The notes beneath the pieces were generated by a model. The model worked only from the letters and a program-made list of their open reading frames with translations, searched no databases and was not told the origin of the DNA. From an uncultured Muribaculaceae bacterium (lineage in GTDB: Bacteria > Bacteroidota > Bacteroidia > Bacteroidales > Muribaculaceae): 43,887 nt of DNA. Of the stretch, positions 6,747 to 14,603 are shown piece after piece. Made by a program: the position numbers and the translations under genes. Each line of letters begins with the position of its first letter. The stretch's first letter is position 1. The DNA lies in contig CAJTOZ010000027.1 in NCBI GenBank assembly GCA_910578095.1, positions 1 to 43,887 of the forward strand, in the 5' to 3' direction.

Positions 6747-7590
6747 GGCTGCCGATCTTTGCGTAGTCCTCATCGGCCACGGGCTCAAGCCATGTGTTGC
6801 CGCAATCTTCTCCGGGCACACTGAATGCCAGATGGGCAAACCAGCTGTCGGCTGCCGCTCCGTGCCAGTGCTTCACGCCTGCGGGAATGTGGATCACGGT
6901 TCCGGGCAGTATCTCCTGCGCCGGCTTTCCTTCTTCCTGATACCATCCGCGTCCGGCTACTCCCACCAGCAGCTGCCCGCCACCCGAGGTGGCCGTGTGC
7001 ACATGCCAGTTGTTGCGGCATCCGGGTTCAAACGTCACGTTGGAAAACACCACCTGCTCGGCCGATAGCGGCGCCAGCCAGCTGCGGCCGCTGAAGTAGC
7101 GCGCATAGGCGTCGTTGGGTTCGCCCACAGGAAATATCATAGTGCGCGCGAAGGCTGCGAGATCCTTGTCGCCATCGCTGTCGGCGGGCGCGTCATCGGC
7201 CCACACTTCCTTGGCCATGCCGAAGGCTGCCCATGCCTTGGGCCAGCCCGCGTAGAATGCTATGTGGGTTATAGCCTCGGCTATCTCGGTGCGGGTGATG
7301 CCGTTGGCGCGTGCCGTCTGCAGGTGATAGATGAGCGAACTGTCGGTGATGCCCTGGCTGATGAGCGATGTCAGGGTGATGAGGCTGCGGTCGCGCAGGC
7401 TCAGAAGATCGTTGCGGCTCCACACATCGCCGAAGAGCACGTCGTCGTTGATGCGGGCAAATTCCGGGGCGAAATCGCCGAGACGGTCGCGGCCGGCTGT
7501 CTGTACTATTTTTTCTGCTTTTGCCATATCGGGTGTGGTTATGAGGGCGGCGAGGCCCCAGATGAGTAGTCGGAGTTTCATTGTTTGCAT
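6736..7590 (-). CDS. Carboxymuconolactone decarboxylase-cupin fusion
   Basis: A 284-residue two-domain protein. Residues 1-24 look like a signal peptide (hydrophobic LLIWGLAALITTP, then AKA), which would place it outside the cytoplasm; a start at MAKAEK would make it cytosolic. Residues about 30-130 are a CMD/AhpD-like helical domain (LITLTSLISQG, NGITRTEIAEAITHIAFYAGWPKAW). Residues about 180-260 are a cupin with NWHVHTATSGGGQLL and IPAGVKHWHGA, giving the metal-binding His set. Such fusions are usually annotated as carboxymuconolactone decarboxylases, but the physiological substrate is unknown. It lies 6 nt after the AraC gene and overlaps the HD gene. Confidence 0.88.
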   Translation of the reverse strand: MQTMKLRLLIWGLAALITTPDMAKAEKIVQTAGRDRLGDFAPEFARINDDVLFGDVWSRNDLLSLRDRSLITLTSLISQGITDSSLIYHLQTARANGITRTEIAEAITHIAFYAGWPKAWAAFGMAKEVWADDAPADSDGDKDLAAFARTMIFPVGEPNDAYARYFSGRSWLAPLSAEQVVFSNVTFEPGCRNNWHVHTATSGGGQLLVGVAGRGWYQEEGKPAQEILPGTVIHIPAGVKHWHGAAADSWFAHLAFSVPGEDCGNTWLEPVADEDYAKIGSHGE

Positions 7591-7596
7591 TGTCGG

Positions 7597-8517
7597 TCAG
7601 TTTAACAGGCTGCGGTCCAGCGCCTCGCGGTAGCTGCGCGGGCTCACACCCGTGACGCGCTTGAACAGGCGCGTGAAATGCGCGGGGTATTGGAATCCCA
7701 TGTCGTAGGCTATCAGGGCTATGTCCTCGTCGGATGCGGCCAGCCGCTGCTTTGCGGCGTCCACAAGGTGTTGTGTGATGAGCTCCTTAGGCGTGCGGCC
7801 GGTCTCCTTCTTTATGAGATCGCCGAAATATCCGGCGGAAAGATGGGCCAGGTCGGCGAAATAGGCCACCGATGGCATTCCCTCCTCGGAGGCTGTGCCG
7901 TTGTCGAAAAATTCCTTCAGCCGTTTTTCAAATGCCGCCACCACATCGCTGTTGGCTTTGTGGCGCGTGATGAACTGACGGTCGTAGAAGCGGTGCATAT
8001 ACTCGAGCAGCACCTGTATGGTGGCCGAGAGAAGCGATGCCGAATGCCTGTCCACCGGATGGTCCAGCTCTCGCTTTATCTTATCCAGGCAGTCCAGAAA
8101 CACGGCGCGCTCATCCTCCGACAGATGCACCGCCTCGTTCTGCGAATAGTCGAAAAATGCAAAATCGCGGATGCGCTTGCCCAGGGGCGTACCGTATATC
8201 AGGTCGGGGTGAAACAGCACTCCCACCACATCCATAGCCGTGGTGGCGTTGTCGTGGTCCACATCCACTATCTGGCCCGGAGCGAAACTCACCACCGTGC
8301 CCTCCTGGTAGTCATATTTGCGGCGTCCGTAGCGCAGCGTGCACTGCACGCCCTGCTTCAGAAACAGCGCATACATGCCGTAATGCACCCTTGCATGGTT
8401 GATGCCGCTTGTGGCATGGTTCAGATCCACCACGCTCACGAGCGGATGGGCGGTAGGCAATCCGTATAGCTTGTTGTATCGGTCTGCGCTGTCGAGCACT
8501 ATCGTCGGTCTTTCCAT
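7597..8517 (-). CDS. AraC-family transcriptional regulator
   Basis: A 306-residue regulator. The N-terminal half (about 1-200) is a cupin-like sensor domain typical of AraC proteins that sit beside CMD/cupin genes (KYDYQEGTVVSFAPGQIVDV). The C-terminal 100 residues carry the two helix-turn-helix motifs, ending DEDIALIAYDMGFQYPAHFTRLFKRVTGVSPRSYRE split over two helices. It heads a three-gene unit with the CMD-cupin and HD genes and probably controls it. Its own -7 box lies 4 nt before the start codon, so the message should be leaderless. The effector is not known. Confidence 0.92.
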   Translation of the reverse strand: MERPTIVLDSADRYNKLYGLPTAHPLVSVVDLNHATSGINHARVHYGMYALFLKQGVQCTLRYGRRKYDYQEGTVVSFAPGQIVDVDHDNATTAMDVVGVLFHPDLIYGTPLGKRIRDFAFFDYSQNEAVHLSEDERAVFLDCLDKIKRELDHPVDRHSASLLSATIQVLLEYMHRFYDRQFITRHKANSDVVAAFEKRLKEFFDNGTASEEGMPSVAYFADLAHLSAGYFGDLIKKETGRTPKELITQHLVDAAKQRLAASDEDIALIAYDMGFQYPAHFTRLFKRVTGVSPRSYREALDRSLLN

Positions 8518-8521
8518 AATG

Positions 8522-8529
8522 CAAAATTA
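8522..8529 (-). promoter_or_regulatory. -7 box of the araC-type gene (leaderless)
   Basis: TAATTTTG on the minus strand, with exactly 4 nt between its last G and the ATG at 8517. No clear -33 element is seen. Confidence 0.55.
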
Positions 8530-8621
8530 CGTAACTTTCTCCATGTGAATGTCCTGATATGCAAAAATGGCAAGTATTTCCGCAATCGCGGGCTCTATTG
8601 CCGGCGCATTACGCCCGCATC

Positions 8622-11033
8622 TCACCGGTAGGAGAACTCCACCGTAGTCTTCACGCCCAGGGCGAGATTCAAGTCAAGGTACTCGCCATGGGCGGCGCGG
8701 CGGCCGTCCACGCGCACCTCGCTCACACCCGCAGGCACCCGCACCCGCTGGGCCTCCACAGGTCCGCCTGTCAGGGTCATGCTCCGGAGCCGTCCGTCGT
8801 GCCATTTCATGTCTACCGTAGCTCCGCCGCGCACCTTGAATCCGCGCGTCTCGCCCTCGCTCCACTCGTCGGGCAGCGCGGGCAGCGGGTTGATGAAGCC
8901 ATCCTGGCTCTGCAGCAGCATCTCTCCTATGCCGGCAGCGCCGCCCCAGTTGCCGTCCATCTGAAACGGCGGATGCGAACAGAACAGGTTGGGGAATGTG
9001 CCCGGGCCGTGGTGGGGCTGCTCCGCGGTATATGCCGGCACCAGCAGCGATTTGAAGAGCTTGTAGGCACGGTTGCCGTCGCCCAGACGCGCCCAGAAAT
9101 TCACCTTCCACGCGCGGCTCCAGCCGGTGCCTTCATCGCCGCGGCGCTCGAGCGTGAGGCGGCACGCATCCGCGAGGTCGGGGGTGAGCACGGCCGATAT
9201 CTGATTGCCCGGGTGCAGAGCATAGAGGTGGCTCACGTGGCGATGGCGGGGGTCCACCTCGCGGTATTCCTCAAGCCACTCCATAAGGCGCCCGTCGCTG
9301 CCGGTGCGGTGTGGCGGCAGCTGCTGCATCTCCGTCCGCAGCGAGTCGGCGAATGCCGCGTCCACGCCCAGTATTCCGGCTGCTTCCGCCACATTGCCGT
9401 ATAGCTCGCGCACGAGTTGCGAATCCATGGCCGGACCCATGCAGATGCTTATGGGCGTGGGGTCATCGCCCACATAAAACGTGTTCTCGGGCGACGACGT
9501 CGGCGCTGTCACCAGCCATCCGTGTTTGGGCTCGCGTATCATCGTGGAACGGAAAAACTCCGCCGCGCCCTTAAGCACGGGGTATATCTCCGAGAGGTAC
9601 TGGCGGTCGGCCGTATACAGCCAGTGCTCCCACAGGTGGGCGCACAGCCATGCACCGCCCGTGTTGGTGGCGCCCCACGACGGATGCTCTCCGGGGTCGG
9701 TATAGCCCCACACATTGGTCATCATGTGCATCACCCATCCGCGGGCGTCAGGGCCGTAGAACACGCGCGCCGTATGCTCGCCGTTGGCCACCGAGCGCTT
9801 CACGAGGTCGATGAGCGGGCCGTGCAGCTCCGAAAGATTGCCCGGTTCTGCCGGCCAGTGGTTCATCTGCACGTTTATGTTGGTATGATAATCGCCGTTC
9901 CACGGTGTCTGCACCCCGTTGGCCCACAGCCCCTGCAGATTGGGCGGCAGCACGCCCGGCATAGTACTGCATATGAGCAGATAGCGGCCGTAGTTATAGT
10001 AGAGCGCGGCGAGGGCCGGATCGTTGCCCCCGGCAAAGCGGAGTATACGCTCGTCGGTGGGGAGTTCCGAGTCGGGCGTGCGCGGCAGGCGCACCTCCGC
10101 GCGGTCGAAAAGTTCGGCGTGCAGGGCCATGCCCATGGCTTTCTGCGCTTCAAAATCTCCGGCGGCAATGGTCTCGGCCACTGCGCGGGCAGCTTCCGTG
10201 GCATAGCGCTCGCCATAGAGATAGCTTGTGGCCGCGCTCATCACTATGTAGGCCTCGTCGGCTCCGCGCACAGTCAGGGTGCTGTCGGTGCTGCTCGTCG
10301 TGGCGCCGCTGCCGGTGGCAAACGTTCCGGCCACGAGCGAGTACCGCACGCCTGCCGTGCCATCGGCACCGCTGTCCAGTTCGCCGCTCATGGTGAGGCG
10401 GTCGCGCCCGCTGCTGCACACCGTGGCGCGTTCGGGCCGCGACAGCGACGCCGTGAAACTCACGGCCCCAGGCTCCGATGCTGCCACACGGAAAATCATC
10501 ACATCGCTCTCGCGCGGCACATAGCACTCCTGCACATAGTCCACACCGCCGATGCTGTAGGAGGTGTAGGCACACGCCTCCGAGAGGTCGAGCCAGCGGC
10601 GGTAGCCGCCGGCATCGGCATCGCTTCCGTAGCTGAACTCTATGTTGAGATCGGCCAGCATCTGGTAGGAGCCGTAGGTGCCGCCATCGGTGGGCTTGTG
10701 GGGCACAAACGAGCTGTACATCAGTTCCTGTGCCTCGCGGTTGCGCCCTTCGAGCAGCAAGCGGCGTATCTCCGGCAGGCTTGTCGATGCGTCGGGATTG
10801 TCGTAGTTGGCACGACAACCGCTCCACATGCTTATCTCGTTGAGCACCACATGCTCGTGGCGGGGGTTGCCGTAAGGCATCATTCCCAGCCGGCCGTTGC
10901 CCACTGGCACCGTTTCCTCCCACTGCACGGCGGGATGCGTGTACCATAGGGTTTTCTCGGGGGAGTAGGGAGATTGCGCGCAGGCTGCGGCGCTTATGGC
11001 GCAGGCTGCGGCGCCGAGGCAGAAGTATTTCAT
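8622..11033 (-). CDS. GH95 alpha-L-fucosidase, exported
   Basis: An 803-residue glycoside hydrolase of family 95, which removes terminal alpha-1,2-linked L-fucose (some members act on L-galactose) by inversion. Residues 1-19 form a signal peptide (ending AACAQ; the Cys near the cleavage site could also be a lipoprotein site). The N-terminal beta domain has WEETVPVGNGRLGMMPYG and LNEISMWSG. The (alpha/alpha)6 barrel carries the catalytic set: HTNINVQMNHWPAE (the two Asn), TSSPENTFY (Glu, general acid) and FQMDGNWGGAAGI (Asp). All are present and the length is typical, so it should be active. It starts 16 nt after the D-2-hydroxyacid dehydrogenase gene and is probably co-transcribed with it. 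The likely substrate is host mucin glycans, by inference. Confidence 0.95.
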   Translation of the reverse strand: MKYFCLGAAACAISAAACAQSPYSPEKTLWYTHPAVQWEETVPVGNGRLGMMPYGNPRHEHVVLNEISMWSGCRANYDNPDASTSLPEIRRLLLEGRNREAQELMYSSFVPHKPTDGGTYGSYQMLADLNIEFSYGSDADAGGYRRWLDLSEACAYTSYSIGGVDYVQECYVPRESDVMIFRVAASEPGAVSFTASLSRPERATVCSSGRDRLTMSGELDSGADGTAGVRYSLVAGTFATGSGATTSSTDSTLTVRGADEAYIVMSAATSYLYGERYATEAARAVAETIAAGDFEAQKAMGMALHAELFDRAEVRLPRTPDSELPTDERILRFAGGNDPALAALYYNYGRYLLICSTMPGVLPPNLQGLWANGVQTPWNGDYHTNINVQMNHWPAEPGNLSELHGPLIDLVKRSVANGEHTARVFYGPDARGWVMHMMTNVWGYTDPGEHPSWGATNTGGAWLCAHLWEHWLYTADRQYLSEIYPVLKGAAEFFRSTMIREPKHGWLVTAPTSSPENTFYVGDDPTPISICMGPAMDSQLVRELYGNVAEAAGILGVDAAFADSLRTEMQQLPPHRTGSDGRLMEWLEEYREVDPRHRHVSHLYALHPGNQISAVLTPDLADACRLTLERRGDEGTGWSRAWKVNFWARLGDGNRAYKLFKSLLVPAYTAEQPHHGPGTFPNLFCSHPPFQMDGNWGGAAGIGEMLLQSQDGFINPLPALPDEWSEGETRGFKVRGGATVDMKWHDGRLRSMTLTGGPVEAQRVRVPAGVSEVRVDGRRAAHGEYLDLNLALGVKTTVEFSYR

Positions 11034-11049
11034 GGTGCGTCAGGGGGGC

Positions 11050-12003
11050 TTAGATTACAGTGTTTTTTGGGGCGCCATCCATGAAAGCGCGGAGATTGCC
11101 GGCGGCGATAGCCATGAGGCGTTCGCGCGCCTCAAGCGTGGCCCATGCCACATGGGGCGTCACAAAGCAGTTGCGTGCCGACAGCAGAGGATTGTCGGCG
11201 TGCGGAGGCTCGCACGAGAGCACATCCACACCCGCGGCGCGTATCACGCCGGTGTTGAGGGCGTCGGCCAGCGCCTGCTCGTCCACGAGCGGCCCGCGCC
11301 CGGTGTTGATGAGTATGGCTCCGGGCTTCATCAAGCGCAGGCGCCCGGCATCGGCAATGTGGTGCGTGTCAGGCGTCAGCGGGCAGTGCAGGCTCACAAC
11401 ATCGCTATCGGCAAACACCTCGTCGAGCGAGGCTTTCTCCACTCCATCGGGCAGGGCCTCCTGCGTCTTGGAGGTGAAAGCCTTCACTTTCATGCCGAAC
11501 GCCAGGGCTATGCGCGCCGCAGCGCTACCTATATGACCGAAGCCCACGATGCCCATGGTCTTGCCGGCGAGCTCTGTCAGCTGTGTATCCCACCAGCAGA
11601 AATCGGGTCCTGCGGCCCATCGTCCGGCCCGGTTGGCTTCCGTGTAGTGCTCCGGACGGTTGGTGATGGCCAGCAGATGGGCAAACACCATCTGCGCCAC
11701 CGATGCCGTGCTGTAGGCCGGGATATTGGTCACGGTGATGCCGCACTCGCGGGCGGCAGCCGTGTCGACCACATTGTAGCCCGTGGCCAGCACACCTATA
11801 TATTTCAGCCGTGGCAGAGACCGTAAAGTGTCGGCATCAAGCACGGTTTTGTTGGTGAGCACCGCATCGGCCTCCGCCGCACGCTCAACTATTTGCTCCG
11901 GAGCCGTACGGTCGTGCACCGTCAGCTTTCCCATAGCTTCGAACTCTCCCCACGACAAATCGCCGGGATTGAGGCCGAAACCGTCTAATACTACGATATT
12001 CAT
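11050..12003 (-). CDS. D-2-hydroxyacid dehydrogenase (glycerate dehydrogenase-like)
   Basis: A 317-residue NAD(P)-dependent dehydrogenase that interconverts D-2-hydroxyacids and 2-ketoacids. The Rossmann motif is GFGHIG (about residues 151-156). The catalytic set is present: Arg in INTGRGPLVDE, Glu in DVLSCEPP, and His in FVTPHVAWATLEAR. It most resembles hydroxypyruvate reductase/glycerate dehydrogenase proteins common in Bacteroidales, but the exact substrate is not certain. I use the ATG at 12003. It has its own promoter at 12028-12058 and is followed after 16 nt by the GH95 gene. It is too short for a full SerA, having no ACT domain. Confidence 0.9.
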   Translation of the reverse strand: MNIVVLDGFGLNPGDLSWGEFEAMGKLTVHDRTAPEQIVERAAEADAVLTNKTVLDADTLRSLPRLKYIGVLATGYNVVDTAAARECGITVTNIPAYSTASVAQMVFAHLLAITNRPEHYTEANRAGRWAAGPDFCWWDTQLTELAGKTMGIVGFGHIGSAAARIALAFGMKVKAFTSKTQEALPDGVEKASLDEVFADSDVVSLHCPLTPDTHHIADAGRLRLMKPGAILINTGRGPLVDEQALADALNTGVIRAAGVDVLSCEPPHADNPLLSARNCFVTPHVAWATLEARERLMAIAAGNLRAFMDGAPKNTVI

Positions 12004-12027
12004 TGCGTTGTGTCTGTGCATTTTCTG

Positions 12028-12058
12028 CAAAGATACGCAAAAATATGATTATCGCCAA
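12028..12058 (-). promoter_or_regulatory. Promoter of the dehydrogenase-GH95 operon
   Basis: On the minus strand, TATCTTTG at 12028-12035 with a TTGG element at 12055-12058 (19-nt spacer) and a 24-nt leader before the ATG at 12003. Confidence 0.65.
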
Positions 12059-12090
12059 CGGCTACCCTGTCCAATAGCCATTACCGATAG

Positions 12091-12125
12091 AAAGCATCGG
12101 AAAAATCCGTTCTTTCCGATGCTTT
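12091..12125. promoter_or_regulatory. 13-bp inverted repeat in a divergent promoter region
   Basis: 12091-12103 is perfectly complementary to 12113-12125 around a 9-nt loop. Genes diverge on both sides, so it is not an obvious terminator. Its right arm overlaps the -33 element of the plus-strand promoter, which fits an operator. Confidence 0.5.
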
Positions 12126-12151
12126 TGGCGCTGCGGCGATTGTTAACTTTG
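12123..12151 (+). promoter_or_regulatory. Promoter of the small membrane protein-ThrE operon
   Basis: TAACTTTG at 12144-12151 with a TTTTGG -33 element at 12122-12127; the leader before the ATG at 12176 is 24 nt. Confidence 0.65.
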
Positions 12152-12175
12152 CGACGTTTTTAAAACAACAAAACA

Positions 12176-12394
12176 ATGAATCACGCTGTTATCATTTGGT
12201 GGGCCATCATAGGAATCCTCGTTTTCGGTTTCATGCTCAGAGCTGCGGAGCACTACTATGGGCGCCACCACAACCCGACGCCGCGCAGCCGGCGCCGACA
12301 CCGTCACATAATGCAGACCGGCAGCGAGGGCGACATCCTCTACGTGCCGGGCGATCTTAATGAAAATGATGCCGAAGAATTTGACAATCTCTGA
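12176..12394 (+). CDS. Small single-span membrane protein, unknown
   Basis: A 72-residue protein with one hydrophobic segment (about residues 4-21, VIIWWAIIGILVFGFML). A basic His/Arg-rich stretch follows (HHNPTPRSRRRHRH, about 31-44), and the C-terminus is acidic (GDLNENDAEEFDNL). I do not recognise a family. A good promoter lies 24 nt upstream. The 3' end overlaps the start of the ThrE-type gene by 35 nt, which ties it to the exporter and makes it a candidate small accessory subunit; that role is inference only. Confidence 0.65.
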   Translation: MNHAVIIWWAIIGILVFGFMLRAAEHYYGRHHNPTPRSRRRHRHIMQTGSEGDILYVPGDLNENDAEEFDNL

Positions 12395-13142
12395 TGCTGC
12401 CGCCTTTTTGGCCGATTATGCATCCCGCCTGTGGGGATGCGGAGCCACATGCGTGCGCATAGAAAAAAACGTAGGGCGCATCGCAGCCGCTCTTGGCGTC
12501 GACTGCGAACTCACCGTCATGCCGGCGCAGGTGGAAGTGTCGGTGTGCGAGCCCGGCACACCACACACCGTGGTGGCCGCGCGCCGTGTGAAAGGCGCGG
12601 GCATAAACTTCGATGCCAACGCCCGTCTCAGCCGCCTGAGCTGGGCCATTGCCGACGGCCGCGTGGACTACGCCGGCGCGCTCGCCCGCCTCGAGGAAAT
12701 AAAGCACCTGCGCCCCACCGGCCAATGGGAGGTGCTTGCCCTCGCATCCCTCGCCAACGCCGCTTTCTGCCGCCTTTTCGGAGGCGATGCCGCAGCTATG
12801 GCTGTCGTGTTTGTGGCCACTCTGGCCGGCTTCCGCCTCAAGCAGATAATGCTGGCCGACGGCCACGACCTGCGCATGGCTGTCCTGTGCGCAGCCTTTT
12901 TCTCGGCCTCGATAAGTGCGGGGGCCGCATTGTTCGGCTGGGGCTCCACGCCGGAGATAGCCCTTGCCACAAGCGTACTGTACCTTATTCCCGGCGTGCC
13001 GTATATCAATGCCGCGTCCGACCTTATCGCACGCCACTATCTATGCTCTTTCAGCAGGCTGATGGACGCGTGCGTGCTCACAGCATGCCTCTCCGCAGGC
13101 CTGTGTGCCGGAATGTTTATACTCGGCCTCGCCGATTTCTGA
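12360..13142 (+). CDS. ThrE-type threonine/serine exporter, N-terminal component
   Basis: A 260-residue protein matching the DUF1212 (ThrE) part of the threonine/serine exporter family. The soluble N-terminal half has LADYASRLWGCGATCVRIEKNVGRIAAALG split by the conserved Gly and Arg, then VMPAQVEVSV. The second half has about five membrane segments, with ATSVLYLIPGVPYINAASDL, the conserved Pro-Gly-Pro motif of the pore region. In many bacteria this is one chain; here it is split, with the partner at 13171. Met codons at 12366 and 12369 are alternative starts. It presumably exports amino acids across the inner membrane; the substrate is inferred from the family. Confidence 0.88.
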   Translation: MKMMPKNLTISDAAAFLADYASRLWGCGATCVRIEKNVGRIAAALGVDCELTVMPAQVEVSVCEPGTPHTVVAARRVKGAGINFDANARLSRLSWAIADGRVDYAGALARLEEIKHLRPTGQWEVLALASLANAAFCRLFGGDAAAMAVVFVATLAGFRLKQIMLADGHDLRMAVLCAAFFSASISAGAALFGWGSTPEIALATSVLYLIPGVPYINAASDLIARHYLCSFSRLMDACVLTACLSAGLCAGMFILGLADF

Positions 13143-13170
13143 CCACCATTCATCCCCCACTGCCATTGTC

Positions 13171-13665
13171 ATGTCAACCGACATTTTCATAAATATTTTT
13201 GAGGACGGATTGTTTGCGGCGATAGCTGCAATCGGTTTCGCGAGCATCAGCAGCACCCCCCGCCGCGCCTACATTGCCTGCGCCGTCACAGCCGCCGTGG
13301 GCCATGCCGTGCGCTACATCCTGATGGCACCCGCCATGGCATCCATGCACATAGTGCCCGCCAGTGCGCTCGCCGCGCTCGCCGTAGGCTTCATGGGCGT
13401 GATGTTTGCACCATCCATCAAATGCCCCGCCGAGGTATGCTTCTTCCCCGCGTTGCTGCCGATGATCCCCGGCATGTATGCCTACCGTGCCGTGCAGGCT
13501 CTCATATCGTGCATGTGCCATAGCGGCGAGGCCGAGTTCAACCACCATCTGTCGCTTTTCGCGCAAAACGGCCTCACATGTGCCTTCATTGTGCTCGCTA
13601 TGGTCATCGGAGCCAATATCCCCGTATTCCTGCTTAAGAAAACAGCCTTTCAGGCCACGAGATAA
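13171..13665 (+). CDS. ThrE-type exporter, C-terminal component (DUF3815)
   Basis: A 164-residue membrane protein with four to five hydrophobic segments, matching the short DUF3815 half of split threonine/serine exporters. The conserved re-entrant motif is FFPALLPMIPGMYAYRAV (about residues 91-108), the counterpart of the Pro-Gly-Pro motif in the partner. I take the ATG at 13171; 28 nt separate it from the partner's stop. Together the two chains rebuild a full ThrE-like exporter. A LysR regulator with its own promoter follows 27 nt later and may respond to the exported compound, by analogy with LysR-controlled exporters. Confidence 0.88.
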   Translation: MSTDIFINIFEDGLFAAIAAIGFASISSTPRRAYIACAVTAAVGHAVRYILMAPAMASMHIVPASALAALAVGFMGVMFAPSIKCPAEVCFFPALLPMIPGMYAYRAVQALISCMCHSGEAEFNHHLSLFAQNGLTCAFIVLAMVIGANIPVFLLKKTAFQATR

Positions 13666-13680
13666 TCACATGAAAATTTG

Positions 13681-13688
13681 TATCTTTG
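13681..13688 (+). promoter_or_regulatory. -7 box of the lysR-type gene (leaderless)
   Basis: TATCTTTG with exactly 4 nt before the ATG at 13693, so the transcript should begin at or next to the start codon. The -33 region is weak. Confidence 0.6.
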
Positions 13689-13692
13689 CCCC

Positions 13693-14598
13693 ATGGAACT
13701 CCGACAACTAAGATATTTCGTAAAGGCAGCCGAGACGCTCAATTTCTCGGAGGCGGCCAAGGCCCTGTGCATAGCCCAGAGCACACTGTCGCAGCAGGTC
13801 AAGCAGCTTGAGGACGAACTCGGCGTGGAGCTGTTCCAGCGTGGCGCGCGCACAATCTCCCTCACCGAGATGGGGGAGCAACTGCTCCCATGCGCGAGGC
13901 GCACCATACTTGAGGCCGACACATGCGTGGCCCGTGTGAACGATATGCGCAATCTGCTCACAGGCACGCTCAACATCGGCGTCACATATTCCTTCAGCCC
14001 CGTTCTCACGGAAACACTCATGGAATTCATGAAGCAGCATCCGCACGTGCGCCTCAACATACTGTACAAGCCCATGGCCGAGCTCATGGACATGCTTCGG
14101 CAGCGCGATGTCGACTTTGTCCTCGCCTTCAGGCCCTCCGTGCGCGACGAAGACATCGAGTCGCATCTGCTTTTCGACAATCATCTTGCGGTGATAGTGC
14201 GCGAGGGCCATCCGCTGGCATCGGTATCATCTCCGTCGCTGGCCGATGTCGGGCGCTACGATGTGGCGCTCCCCTCCCAGGGATTGCAGGCACGTGCCGC
14301 GCTCGATGCCTGCCTCGCGGGGCGTCCTGAGAAACTGCGCGTGCGCATCGAACTCAACGAAGTGAACATATTGCTGAAACTCGTCAAACAGAGCGATTTT
14401 GTCACCGTGCTCGCCGAAGCCACAGTGTACAGCGAACCCGGCGTGAGAGCCCTGCGCCTAAATATCCCTGCCAACGAGATGGACGGTTGCGTCCACATGC
14501 TCCGCAACGCCTACCGCAAGCGCTCGGCGCTTGAATTCATCCGCATGCTGCGCGAGTCGGAGGCCGTGCGCCGCCGCGTGCGCGACTGGTTTGTTTAG
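13693..14598 (+). CDS. LysR-family transcriptional regulator
   Basis: A 301-residue regulator of the LysR/CynR type. The N-terminal winged helix is classical: MELRQLRYFVKAAETLNFSE, AAKALCIAQSTLSQQVKQLE, ELGVELFQR (residues 1-60). The substrate-binding domain begins near residue 90 (LLTGTLNIGVTYSFSPVL) and runs to the end (LRVRIELNEVNILLKLV). The co-inducer is unknown. It follows the exporter genes on the same strand with its own -7 box, and its stop lies 5 nt from the end of the converging AGCS symporter gene. It could control either neighbour. Confidence 0.93.
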   Translation: MELRQLRYFVKAAETLNFSEAAKALCIAQSTLSQQVKQLEDELGVELFQRGARTISLTEMGEQLLPCARRTILEADTCVARVNDMRNLLTGTLNIGVTYSFSPVLTETLMEFMKQHPHVRLNILYKPMAELMDMLRQRDVDFVLAFRPSVRDEDIESHLLFDNHLAVIVREGHPLASVSSPSLADVGRYDVALPSQGLQARAALDACLAGRPEKLRVRIELNEVNILLKLVKQSDFVTVLAEATVYSEPGVRALRLNIPANEMDGCVHMLRNAYRKRSALEFIRMLRESEAVRRRVRDWFV

Positions 14599-14603
14599 AG
14601 CCC

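Noticed and set aside
8559..10949. Long plus-strand open frames (to about 510 codons) across 8559-10949
   Set aside because: They are antisense to the GH95 gene, whose catalytic motifs are complete; composition (His/Arg/Val-rich) and lack of any family motif mark them as shadows caused by high GC.
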